Shown here piece by piece: positions 28,467 to 42,829 of a stretch of 64,000 nt of DNA; within the stretch, counting starts at the first letter, position 1; every line of letters starts with the position of its first letter. A program made the translations under genes and the position numbers. The notes beneath the pieces are model-generated. The model was given only the letters and a program-made list of their open reading frames with translations. It was not told the DNA's origin and did not search any database. The DNA is from Vigna angularis. Taxonomy: Eukaryota; Streptophyta; Magnoliopsida; Fabales; Fabaceae. The DNA lies in NCBI RefSeq assembly GCF_016808095.1, contig NC_068971.1, forward strand, positions 25,688,131 through 25,752,130. The letters are read 5' to 3'.

Positions 28467-30602
28467 GTATTCAAGTCCCTTTTAAGTTAAAAATTTGTGG
28501 AAAAAAAATCGAAAATGACTTGTATATGTTATACTAATATTATATGTTATACTAATATTAAAATTACCATGTCTCCGTTACCACAATTTAGTTATATGTA
28601 AATATAAATAAAAAATTCAAATAATTTTTTAATAGCACCATAATTCCGTAATTTTTATTGTGTTTAATTAAATTTTTAAATATTTTTTAAAGTATTTTTA
28701 ATTTAATTTCAATTAAAAGTTTTCATTCTATTAAGTTTCGAATATATATATTTTATTTTCATTTATATATTTTTTTCGATCGATTTTGTTATCAACAAGT
28801 TATGTAGTTGTTATTTTTGTTTTCCTATCCCTAGTTTGTCAATTTACTTGCATTCTCCGTCCAATCCTTTCTAACGTGTCAATGAACTTGCTTTTAAAAA
28901 GAAAATAAATAGATTAATTGATAGATTAGAAAAAATTGAAGAGAGTGTATACTTATATGAAATAAATTTATTTAAAATTAAATATACATTTTATCTCAAC
29001 TTCAAAATATGTATCAATTTTGTCTCTAAATTTTATAAATTAATGAAAAATATGATCGACAATAAACTGATTCTAACGGTCGTCCTAATAATGATGAGCT
29101 TGACGGAAAAAAATTATAACGAGATAAGGAGAAGAGAAACTATAATGTTATTAAAGCTTGTTTATTATCGATGACATTTTACGTTATTTTATAATGTAAA
29201 AACGAAAATTATAAATGTTTAAAAATAGGGACGAAATATAATTTTCATAATATTTAACCCAAATATTTATTTATAATACTCATAAAAATAACTTAGTTTA
29301 ATATAAAATAGTTTCTTTTAATAAAAATTTAATTAAAAATATCTTAATATATAAATTATTTAAAATTTAATTAAGCATTTTTTATTCGAACAAGTAACCC
29401 TACCCTATAGTGGATAATTTCAACATGCCACCCTTCAGTTCCAATTTTCTCAAAACGAGAGAATTTTTGAAAAACTATTTCAAAAAATGTAATAAACTCA
29501 GCAGCTCAGGATAGGTTTTTTCATGCGATGCATCATTGTTTTTCTTCATTATTTTTGCAATGTCTTACAATTATTCATATGACAAATAGGTAAAACTGCA
29601 GTACATAATATTTTCTTTTTTTTAAAGCTTTGGTATCTTGGTAGCAAGTTGCATCAATTGGATGGGTACAACTCATAGGTGTTATGCCATCTTATATCTA
29701 TTCAATTACTGTAACTTATCACATACTACCCCACAAAAATTATAAGAAAATTAAATGGTATATATTTTTTTAATATACTTTATGGTCAAAAATTATGATT
29801 TGTTACTCTCCATAACTTATTAAATGATCATATCTCCCAATTATATAATTTTAGTAAACTTTAGCCAACAAAAAAGCTTGCTACAAAATTTACATATTTT
29901 TAATTGAAAAAAAGCTTACATATCAAAATTTTCAATCAAATTTTAAATATTCCCACGTGGAATAAATAATTTTACTAAATATATATCATATTATCCAGGA
30001 GAAACTCTAAATCTAATTGGAAAAGCTTACCAACTATATCTACAATATCATGTCTAAGTTTTGTCTTTCTTTTAAATGTTAGCAATCCACAAATCATGAA
30101 TTGAGAATAGTTATAATACACGTGATAAAAAAAATCAATAATTGTAACATGACAAAAATACTCTATCTTTTGATATCTAAATTTAATAAATAATATTTTT
30201 AACATTTTTAGAATAAGTTTCAACAAGATTCTCACAATTTGAAAATAATTGTTCGTGATTTTCTTCAAGGTAACACGTGATTCCATATACAAGTTCTATC
30301 ATGACATGTTTTATTTATGCATTCTATCATATTTATTTCCATCGTTATCTTATTCGTTCGTTCTCATTTTTATTTTAAAATCAAACGATAGACAAATTTG
30401 GATAAAATGAACAGAGAAAAATAAACTTTCCATTATGATTTTACTCTAGAATAGAAGAACCTTTTCCCTTCCTTCGATCACGTGACATAAAAACTATACT
30501 ATTACATTATATATTAAATTCACATAAGCAAAACCATTATAGCCACCCTTTAAAATTATTGTGTTTCTAAATCTTTACATATTCATAATTATAAATTAGG
30601 TC
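28467..30602. other. AT-rich DNA downstream of the WRKY gene
   Basis: No gene supported. The 105-codon antisense frame at 29975-30292 is AT-rich, lacks a recognisable domain and is probably chance. The 3' untranslated region of the WRKY gene should lie at the right edge, but I cannot place its end. Confidence 0.4.
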
Positions 30603-32808
30603 CTAGAATTTAAGCCACAGAGGTGAGGTCGGAGGAGAACGAAACGAAGAACAAGAAAAATTTGTGTGAGCACTGCTCACACTGTTTGCTGGGTTCCGAA
30701 CCATGAATGGCACCATGTCTTCAAGCAACCCTTGTGAGCCCAAGTTTTCCTGGGCCATGTCTTGTGGAGAGTCCAATGAAGTGGATGGCAGCACACCCGA
30801 AGTGGCACTTGATTGGGCCTCATGAACATAATCTTCTATATGGACTTGGGCTTGGTCCTGTGAAGAAGTGGGCTTGGACTTCTTGATGGGTTGATGGGAT
30901 TGAGATTGGTCGGGTTGGCCCATGAGAAAATATGGATAAGCAAAGTGCAAGTGGAGCCCTTCATAGGTTATGATAAGAGTGTCTGGGTCTTCAATGGATC
31001 TCTCAACCTGCTTCTTGGCACTGCACCTTGGGTTTGTGCACCTATAGTAACTCCTGCTGATTCCATGGCATTAAAATTAGTAATGCATAATTAAGGTTTG
31101 TACTAATTAATGTGTGATGGGTTTTTAATTAAACTTTGTACTAATTAATTCAACAAACACAACAATAATAAAATATGAGTTTAATCCAGAAAAAACTTAA
31201 CATCATAACGTTACTTTGCCAGAGGTGCCGTGAAAAGTGGCATGATATGTTGAACAATATATATATAGAACATCTGCTATGCATGTTTGTTGCCTCTATT
31301 AAAGTAGCTTTTAATCTTAAACTTGTATTTGTCGGGCAATATATGGATCAATGAATAGGCCTCTCACAAATCATAACACAACAACATGGGTAGCTTTTGA
31401 TGAAAAAAATGAATGTTTTAGGTACCTTGGCTAGGCCTAGAGGTAATTAAATTGGTGATGAAACTGTCAACCCAATTTGCCATATCTTTTGTTGTGACAA
31501 GACAGCAATACCGTAGGAAACATACTGACGTAGTGACGTGTAAATATTCCTCACCCTCTTACCTTTTCTATATCATCTCTATTAGATATCATAGAGTTCT
31601 CAGATGCATGCAGATGTTGGATACAACGACAAAGACAAAGAACCCCATCTGATTGTGAAAATCGCACTAATTGATAACTAGTACTTTTTCTTAAAATGTG
31701 GTTGCCACTAATTACTATGAAGTTTTTAGTGGCTTTCAGATTGATTAGTGTGTTTTAAGTCCAGTTGTAACCATCTTCAATGGTGCTAAACTGTTTTGAG
31801 AGAATAAAAGACAGTATAATATGGTCTGAGTTGATGCATTTAATGACATTGAACCAAGAAATTCACTCTGCATTTTCTGGGTGAAGAAAAGAGAGTGTTT
31901 TTCTATTAGTATTTAGGAAAATGAGCTTGTATGAGAAGGACCATATTCAAGTTCTTGATTCAATAATTATTTATAGGAGAAAATTGAATTCAGATGAGTA
32001 TGAGTAAAAAGTTAAGTAAACTTTAGTTTATGAAAAAGAATATGATATATTTATAGAAAAATTTATGTAAACGTGTACTGAGTGTAAAACTATGTGTATG
32101 TCCCTTTTGTTTTTGAGTGAAAGACTTTTGAAGTAATGGCAAAGTACTGTACATGCATAAGAGGACAGAGTCATGGAAAGCTCTGCAGCTTTTTTAGTTC
32201 CCAGAAAATATGTAAAGAAGTTGAAATAGAAAAGGTGAATTATTATATCTTCATATATGAATTGTATAGAAGAAAGAACTTACCTAGGATTTGGGCTATT
32301 CTTAATGGATTTCTGTCCATACTTCCTCCACTTATATCCATCATCTCCCATCCCATTGCCAAAGCATTTGATTTTGAGGGTATACTTATTCTCAATCTTG
32401 CTCAAACCCCTCTCCAATATGGAAACTCTGAAAAACAAAACAAGAAAATTGAGTTTGAATTGAGGAAACTGAAAGCTAAAGAAAGAAAATAATGCAGAGA
32501 AGTTTGAAAAAATATATATACCTGGGTGATGAGAGTGGTGGGAAGTGGTCTCCTTGGTTGGTGACTGACAAAGCATTTTCAATATCTGAGATAGTAGGAC
32601 CTGAGTAAATGTTGGAGAGGAAGCTATTAAAGGCATGGTGAGTTGAAGATGGTTTTGTTATGGGGTTTTGAATTGGCTCCTGAGGCACCATAAGAAGGGG
32701 AGACCCATCATCCAAAAGCTCTCTCACAAGCTCATCTTCCTCTGACCCCTCTGACCATGTTGCCATTACTTCCTCCATCATTGTCTTTGACATGGCTGAT
32801 TCAACCAT
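30603..32808 (-). CDS. WRKY49: WRKY transcription factor, WRKY49-like (group IIc)
   Basis: This nuclear, sequence-specific DNA-binding regulator is expected to bind W-box (TTGAC) promoter elements. Exons are 32808-32522, 32427-32284 and 31053-30603 (minus strand); the introns are 94 bp and 1230 bp. Donors GTATAT and GTAAGT and acceptors TTTTTCAG and ATCAGCAG are visible, and the spliced frame is open for 293 codons plus TAG. WRKYGQK is at residues 129-135, the zinc ligands are C149, C154, H178 and H180 (C-X4-C-X23-H-X-H), and the long intron splits the conserved PR|SYY Arg codon as in most WRKY genes. The wording DDGYKWRKYGQK then SIKNSPNPRSYY suggests the WRKY49 subgroup. Residues 1-95 are acidic and the C-terminal 110 residues are Ser/Gln/Pro-rich. 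I chose the ATG at 32808 (A at -3, G at +4); the frame stays open upstream but has no earlier ATG. It is the only intact host gene here. The family call is firm; the WRKY49 orthology is inference. Confidence 0.92.
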
Positions 32809-32852
32809 ATTTATTAGACCAGGGCAACAAGATCCTTCTTGAAAGAGGAAGC

Positions 32853-33005
32853 TCAAGAAGATAATAAGGTAATGAGAAAGGAAAGAGTGGAGCAGATGAG
32901 AAGGTGGTTGTGACGTATACTTGCTTCTCCCTTCCTTGGCTTTAATAAGTAACCCAACCTGTGGCTATGTTTTTGTATGCATTCTACTTTGACTTCCTTC
33001 TTCAT
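32853..33005 (-). other. Possible upstream ORF before the WRKY start
   Basis: A 50-codon ATG-initiated frame ends 44 bp upstream of the chosen WRKY start codon. If transcription starts above 33005 it would be a uORF able to lower translation of the main frame. The transcription start is unknown, so this is a suggestion only. Confidence 0.3.
32989..32994 (+). promoter_or_regulatory. W-box-like motif upstream of the WRKY gene
   Basis: TTGACT lies about 180 bp upstream of the WRKY start codon. WRKY genes are often auto- or cross-regulated through such sites, but a 6-bp match alone is weak evidence. Confidence 0.3.
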
Positions 33006-33059
33006 TTCTATTCCAAACACTATAGTAACATCTTTCTTTAACTGCAAAATCTGTCATTA

Positions 33060-36420
<3,361 letters not shown>

Positions 36421-38540
36421 AAGTATTATCTAACGAACATTTCCTTGAAGCCTATATATTGAAGAATGCCAAAGAAAAGAGAAAGAGAACAAGCATACGA
36501 ACACAAAAAAAAATACTCTCAAGCTTCATAGAATCATAAGCTTACTCTTGTAAGAAGAGAGTAAACTTTGATAATTTATTAGATTGAATGGTATTGTATA
36601 CATATTCTCTCTACGAGAGTAATCGTCTAAGGACTTGTAAGCAATTTGTTTGATTACAAATTGTAAAGAGAATTCAAACACTTAATGCTTAACTTGGTGA
36701 AGTTAAATGGTAGCTAGACGAGTTTGTTTAGTGGAAACCAGGAGTGGGGGAAACTCAACTAGATAGTGTATCGAGAAGATATTGAGAGTGTCTAGGGATA
36801 CCAGAAATGGTGAAGAATACTACGCAACCAGGAATGGGGTTACTTGGATTGACTAGGTGATACTTAGAGTGGTGAGAATATGCAGTTGTAATCTTGTTGA
36901 AGATTATAGTGGAACCCTCTAAGAGGTCTTAGAGGAGAACTGGAGATAGCTTCACTAGTGCAACAAAGGGAAACGACAACGATTGTTTTTGACAATACGC
37001 TTTGGTTTTCGAACCGAGGCATATACTGGCGAGGTAAAAAGGTGGGGACTTTTGGCCTCGGTTCCAACAGAGGTAATATCCCCAAGGTTTTTGCTTTGGT
37101 TCTTCTGCCCCTAAGGTAATAACATGGGTCTATGGCAGCGGTTCAGGCTAGAACCGATGTCAAAACCCTTTATTTTATTTTTTTTAAATCACGTGCTCTT
37201 ATATGAAATTTAAAAAAAAACCAACTCGAACAAAAATTCCCGAAACCAGAACAATTAAAACCCTAATTACAAGAAAATTTTGCAAGCATAGAAACCCCAA
37301 ATTTCCAAATCGTAATCCAAAACTCTAGCCTCAAAACGTAGGAATCAAATTAAAAAAAAAAAATCCCAAATCGGTACGAGGTGAGAAACCCTAAACTTCT
37401 TGCTGAAGTCAGACGCGACTTCCCTTCGGCTCGAAGAGACTAGAAAACGAACCCTCACAAAGGCACCGTTGCTACCACATCACGAGAAAGAAAGATGCGC
37501 CTAAGCTGTAAAAGTCGCCTCCCTTCCTGCAAAAACGAACCAACACTGAGAAGCGAAAGAGAGACTTTCCTCCATGCGAAACACGAACCAGCGTTGGAGA
37601 AGAGGAAAAGGAAGTTCGCGCCTCCCTCACTACGAGGCGAAACGAAACAAGAAAAGAAAAAGATGAAGATGGGTGCTTCCCCTTTCTTGTGAAGCTGCGA
37701 GAGAGGAGTGAAGAAGAGAACAAAACATTAGCAGAGAGAACCCTAAGGGAGAGAGAGAGCAACAACGCAATTTAAACCAAAACGAAGGCCTTCTGTCTAT
37801 AATTGCCTTTGTTCGCGAAATTTAAACCTAAACTCATGTTATTACCTCGGTTATTTTTTTAACCGAGGTAGTAAGCCTCTACTGCCTCGGTTCTTTATAG
37901 AACCGAGACCTAAAGTGCCCAGAAAAAAAAAATCAAAAATTATATTAAATGGCATTTTTGTAATTTTAATGAACCTTTTTGCCTCGGTTCCTAGTAGAAC
38001 CGAGGCCAAAACCCCTGCACAAAATTTATTATCTTCTGTGAAAATCTAAACGTTACAACTGTCTGACTTAAGGAAAGGAGGATATGGCCTCGGTTCTACA
38101 GGATAACCGAGGCCAAAAATCCCCTTTCAAAATGTCTGTCAATTCAAACGTCAGAATGTAGAGCAGGAATGTTAGTGGAGCAGAGGGGTTTTGACCTCGG
38201 TTCTGAGGATAACCGAGGCCAAAAATCCTGCACATAGATATTTGTCAGCTGAAAAGTCTTTTCTTGGCAACTTTCGCGGGCTTTATGGCCTCGGTTGCCC
38301 TTGTAACTGAGGGTGTAGGTGCTTTATGGCTTCGGTTAAGATAGAACCGAGGAATATACTTTCCCAATAATTTCAAAAATGCCACCGTCCCATTTTATGC
38401 TTTGGTTTCTTACCAACTGAAGTATAATGTGCGCATTAGTAGCCCCGTTTTTTACTAGTGTTTGGTAAAGTGAACTAGTATAAAAATAATTGTATGTTTA
38501 TTACTTTAATCTTACTAAACGCTTATCTTACAAATCTTGC
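36421..38540 (+). mobile_element. Copia-like LTR remnant interrupted by CACTA element C
   Basis: The left part (36421-36952) has a TATA-like CCTATATATTGAAG, ACCAGGAGTGG and ACCAGGAATGG phrases, and GATTATAGTGGAACCC. The right part (from 38461) continues with GTGAACTAGTATAAAAATAA. Joined, they give the layout seen at 5016-5560. No coding region is attached, and the outer ends are not defined. Confidence 0.5.
36953..38460. mobile_element. Non-autonomous CACTA element C
   Basis: The 1508-bp element begins CACTAGTGCAAC and ends TTTTTTACTAGTG. Subterminal repeats of GCCTCGGTTC / GAACCGAGGC in alternating orientation fill 37000-37165 and 37835-38345, often as hairpin pairs. The flanking 3-mers CTT and TTT match at two of three positions. 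The core (about 37380-37770) is a GC-richer, gene-like segment with open frames on both strands but no recognised domain. No transposase is present, so it would need one supplied in trans. Confidence 0.8.
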
Positions 38541-39474
38541 AGTCATGTATTATCTTAACCATTATAAAAGCTTATCATCAAACGCCTTTTTATTAAGAGC
38601 TAACTTTATCAAAATACTGTAGCAAATTTGTTAAAACAATTGAAAAAATATTTGTTTGAGAACTTATAATTTGAACAGAACTTTCAAGTCAAGCGTTTAA
38701 CAACGTATATAAATCTTTTAATCCTTGACAAGACTATTAAATTATCTCCTTTGCAAAAAAAAATTCTATAATATTATTCAACCCCTTTCTAGTGTTTTTC
38801 ATATACTTCATAAATAACATTCTTCTAATACAGTACTTAATGTTGATCATTTAATTTTTCGTTAGGAACAATTCCTTGATCATATACCTAACATATAAAA
38901 AATTATGATAATTGATAACTTTCCAAATATAATATAAAACATATTTTATTAATTTATTCAAGATTTAAATATTACCAGTGATGCATGATACTAAAATCAC
39001 GAGGCAATTTCCCTTAATAATTTAGTTCCAAAAACTTAACCATTGCCTTCATTTCATTCAGTTGGGATGTCAATATAGAAACCTATTTTAAAACGCAAAA
39101 TTAATAAAAATAATCAAAATAGTGAAAATATCTCTTATTTTTTACCTTTAAAAAAAATGAAGATCTTTTGATAATCTTGGTTTACATAACATACACACAA
39201 TCGGGCCTACTTCAAACACATTCAAGTGTGAAATTTGATAAAAGTAATGCAATATGATTAAAACTAAAAAATTAACCTGATTTTGTAATTGAGCATTAAG
39301 ATGATAACTTGAAGATGTCCCACTATATGAATAACCATTAAAGTCAATCAATTTAGATGGGCAAAGGACTGAATGCATTTTCATAAAAATAAAAACTCTG
39401 AATGTATCCTAAATTTTGGTGATGGTTCTAAGGTTTAGATTTCAGTGGTATATGTTATAGTTAATCCAAGTGAA
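38541..39474. other. AT-rich intergenic DNA
   Basis: No gene or element end seen. The antisense frame at 39148-39384 has no recognisable domain. Confidence 0.4.
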
Positions 39475-39483
39475 TTAATTTTT

Positions 39484-40668
39484 GGCTTAATGTCTTTGTT
39501 TTTCGGCGTCTCAATTGTGTCCTTATTTTTGTAAAATTGAATCAAATAGACCCTTACCGTTAAATTGAGAAGACGCCGTTAAGGAGAGTGTTACGTGACA
39601 TGTTGACAATGTCTTTTTAAATGATGTGGAATTAAAATTGTGTGAAGTGTATTTTTTTAATTTTTGAATTAAAAAATGGAGTGCAAAAAGGGGAAATAAA
39701 ATTTAAATAAGGGCAAACTGGTCATCTCATTTCATAAAATACATGGAAAGGTCCAAAAGCACTGTCAGCACCAAACATTGCTCCTACAATGCCACCCTTC
39801 ATCTTCTTCGGTAACCAAATCACATTTCCATGGCAGCCACCGTAGACAGAACTGCAAATTGCAATAACCCAATCGTGAGTTTGCCCAACATTTTCACCAC
39901 TATGAGACAAAATCAGAACATGCGAAAATTCCCAAATAAAAAACCAGAAAGACCCCTAATCACGAAAACCCTAACTCGCACAGATGTTCAACCCCAAATT
40001 GCCGGACCTTAATTGCGAGTTTCTCCACATTGTCGAACGACCACAACTCCTCCATGTAAGCCACCGTAAACAACGCCTCTCGCGCCTTTATCTTCTTCGC
40101 ACTTCCATGGAAACCTTCAAAACCAAAAACCCAAGATAAACCTGCAGATTCGCACAACCCAGAATCACCTAAATCAACCACCACAAATTTGCCTCACGAT
40201 GAACGCGAAGTGGAGAGAAAGATGGAAACCGAGTAATTAGAGTGCATAATGAGATGATTAGTTTGAAGGCAAAGTGGAGAGGAAAGTAAGAAATGGTAAA
40301 GAAGAAATAGAGGGTAGCTGATAACTCTCTATTTTTATCCATTTTTCGGTGTTACAAAGAGCCTCCATCATTTTTCTGTGTTGACAGAGAGCCTCCATCA
40401 TTTAGGGGAGAAGCCTAACCTATGAAAGAAGAGGCTCTAAATTTTTTAATTTTAAAATAATCCAAATCCACGTCATTCAGCCACGTCAATTAAAAATATA
40501 GTCCACCGTGCCACGTCAAGTATACATTAACGTCATTAGGTCCAATTTAACGGTAAGGGTTTATTTGATTCAATTTTACAAAAATAAGGACTCAATTGAG
40601 ACGCCGAAAAAGAAGGGGACCTATTTGAGATTCTGGACGAAAATAGGGACCTACCGAAACATTAAACC
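39484..40668. mobile_element. Non-autonomous Mutator-like element 2
   Basis: The 1185-bp element begins GGCTTAATGTCTTTG and ends GAAACATTAAACC. The inverted repeats are long (left about 39484-39570, right about 40540-40668), and the left copy lacks about 40 bp that the right copy has. The 9-bp flanks TTAATTTTT (39475-39483) and TTAATTATT (40669-40677) agree at 8 of 9 positions, the size expected for this superfamily. There is no transposase. The interior (about 39780-40200) is gene-like on the minus strand, with two short open frames of unknown identity, and a near-repeated GAGAGCCTCCATCATTT occurs at about 40385 and nearby. Confidence 0.78.
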
Positions 40669-42091
40669 TTAATTATTTATAGGCCACCATATGACTTTCA
40701 TACTTTACATATCTAGCATTAAATAAAGATCAAGGACCTAAAGGAAACAAAGAAACTACCACTAATACATAAATGACTTTTTATAACGGGTAAAATTGAC
40801 ATATTATGACAAGTGAGTTGACATCATAGTTCTGGCAGTCATAATAGATCTGCATATTTTATCACGTAGCGAAAAAGTACATCATAATAGGTTCAGTCTA
40901 CTATGACGTACTTTCTGTCACCTGTCATAATACATCCGATTTATTATGACAAAGTTTCAGTTATCATTCATAATATGACCAATTTACTATGACGTAGTTC
41001 GATTTACCTATCATAATATATGTGCTTTTATGACAATTGTTTTCACTTATCATAAGTCTTCCATGTATTATGACATGTAATTGTTCACCTATCATAATAC
41101 ATGTTATTCAGAATTAACCTATTATGACATACATTGTCATGTACGTCATAAAATTTATTTTTCTTTAAACAAAATTATGTGCTAACGTTTTACATCCAAT
41201 CAATTTACAACCAATTTTCCTATTTTATCATCTCATCAAATCAATTTTTAATCATATACTTGGCAATGAACATATTCAATTGAATAAACAAAATGGAATG
41301 CATTTCATGTATTAAATTGTTTGATAATATTTAATACATTATTTGTACATAACACTATATATTTCAATCCAAATATTACATTAACCTACATGTCTGGACC
41401 ACTTGGTTGTAATGCCTTCCATGTCTGGACCTTCCATTGAAGATGAATTATTAAAAATCTACAAATAAAATAATGAAGTTAAAACAATATTGTAATTAAC
41501 AATTAGATATGTATTTAGTCAGTTTTTTAATACCTTATTCCATGAATCAATAATGTTTGTACAAAACTACAAAAAAAAAGGCATTACTAACGGCCATAAT
41601 CCTTCGAAAATAGACAAAAGCCGTCGGTAATGACCTATTACCGATGGCTTAGCGACGACCAGATTATCGTCGATAAATCCTTTGTCGCTAATAGTTATCG
41701 ACGGCCTTTGTTCCAATTCACCACAGATCTAGTTACTATCACATCTATAATCCTCCACACACCACATTAGCCAATAACGGGCTACCACATCACCACTCTT
41801 GACACGTCATCACCATCTTCATCAGAAACCCTAATCATACTCTATCGTCAGCCATGTTGCGCCGCAACCATCAACCCCATGCGTCGCCGCTACCTCCTCC
41901 ATGGTAGCCACCAGGGATCTCGTCGCCACTGCCTTCCTTCCGCCAGAAACTATGCAACCAAACCTTATGCCGCCATGAATGCTGCCGCGTTACCTTGCCG
42001 CCGCTGCCGCAGAAACTCCGCGCCACTCAAACATGTTCTCATGCAACCACCTCCATGCGCCGACAGCAAACCTGCAAAGAGGGAAATCCAA

Positions 42092-42620
42092 AAACCTAAT
42101 TCTAGATCTGCAAATCAAACCACAAAATCATAAGATAACAATGCGCCGTCATAAACCCTAGTTTGCAAGGCAACATCCATGGCCACCAAGCTCCAAGTCG
42201 CCACCATCATCAAGCATCCATGGATGCACTTGCAGGGAAACCCAGAACAGTACAAAAACCCAAACACTACCAAAAACTTAATTCTAGATCTGCAAATCAA
42301 ACCACAAAATCAGAAGATAACAACGCGCCATCATAAACACTAGTTCGCAAGCTAACATCCGTGGCCATCAACCTCCAAGTCGCCACCATCTTCAAGCATT
42401 TATGGATGCACCTGTAGGGAAACCTAGAACAACACAGAAACCCATAACACTACCAAAAACCTAATTCTGGATCTGCAAATCAAACCACAACATCAGAAGA
42501 TAACAACGCGCCATCATAAACCCTAGTTCGCAAGCCAACATCCATGGCCACCAACCTCCAAGTCGCCACCATCTTCAAGCATCCATGGATGCACCTGCAA
42601 GGAAACCCAAAATAGTACAG
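42092..42620. repeat. Threefold tandem repeat, about 182 bp
   Basis: Three successive units share CTAATTCTAGATCTGCAAAT, GCGCCATCATAAACCC, CTCCAAGTCGCCACCATC and GATGCACCTGCA. The anchor ATTCTAGATC occurs at 42099 and 42281 and, as ATTCTGGATC, at 42464, giving periods of 182 and 183 bp. Units differ by scattered substitutions. Confidence 0.9.
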
Positions 42621-42829
42621 AGCCTCGAAGCCAACATTGCTAATTCGCGTCGAGACAATGATTACTGAAAAAAGGGGTTAGGCTTCGGGGTTCTGAACGA
42701 GAGAGGAAGATGCGATGCTTGGGGGGTTCTGAAGTGAGAGAGGAAGAATTGGGGGAAAGTTTGCGTGAAAACACAAATTGAGAGAATGGGAGAGGGAAAT
42801 CCCAAATTCTCATTAAGTCGATGCATGAC

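Noticed and set aside
26617..28471. Target duplication for the LTR at 26622-28466
   Set aside because: Flanks TAATT and GTATT differ at two of five positions, so I do not claim one.
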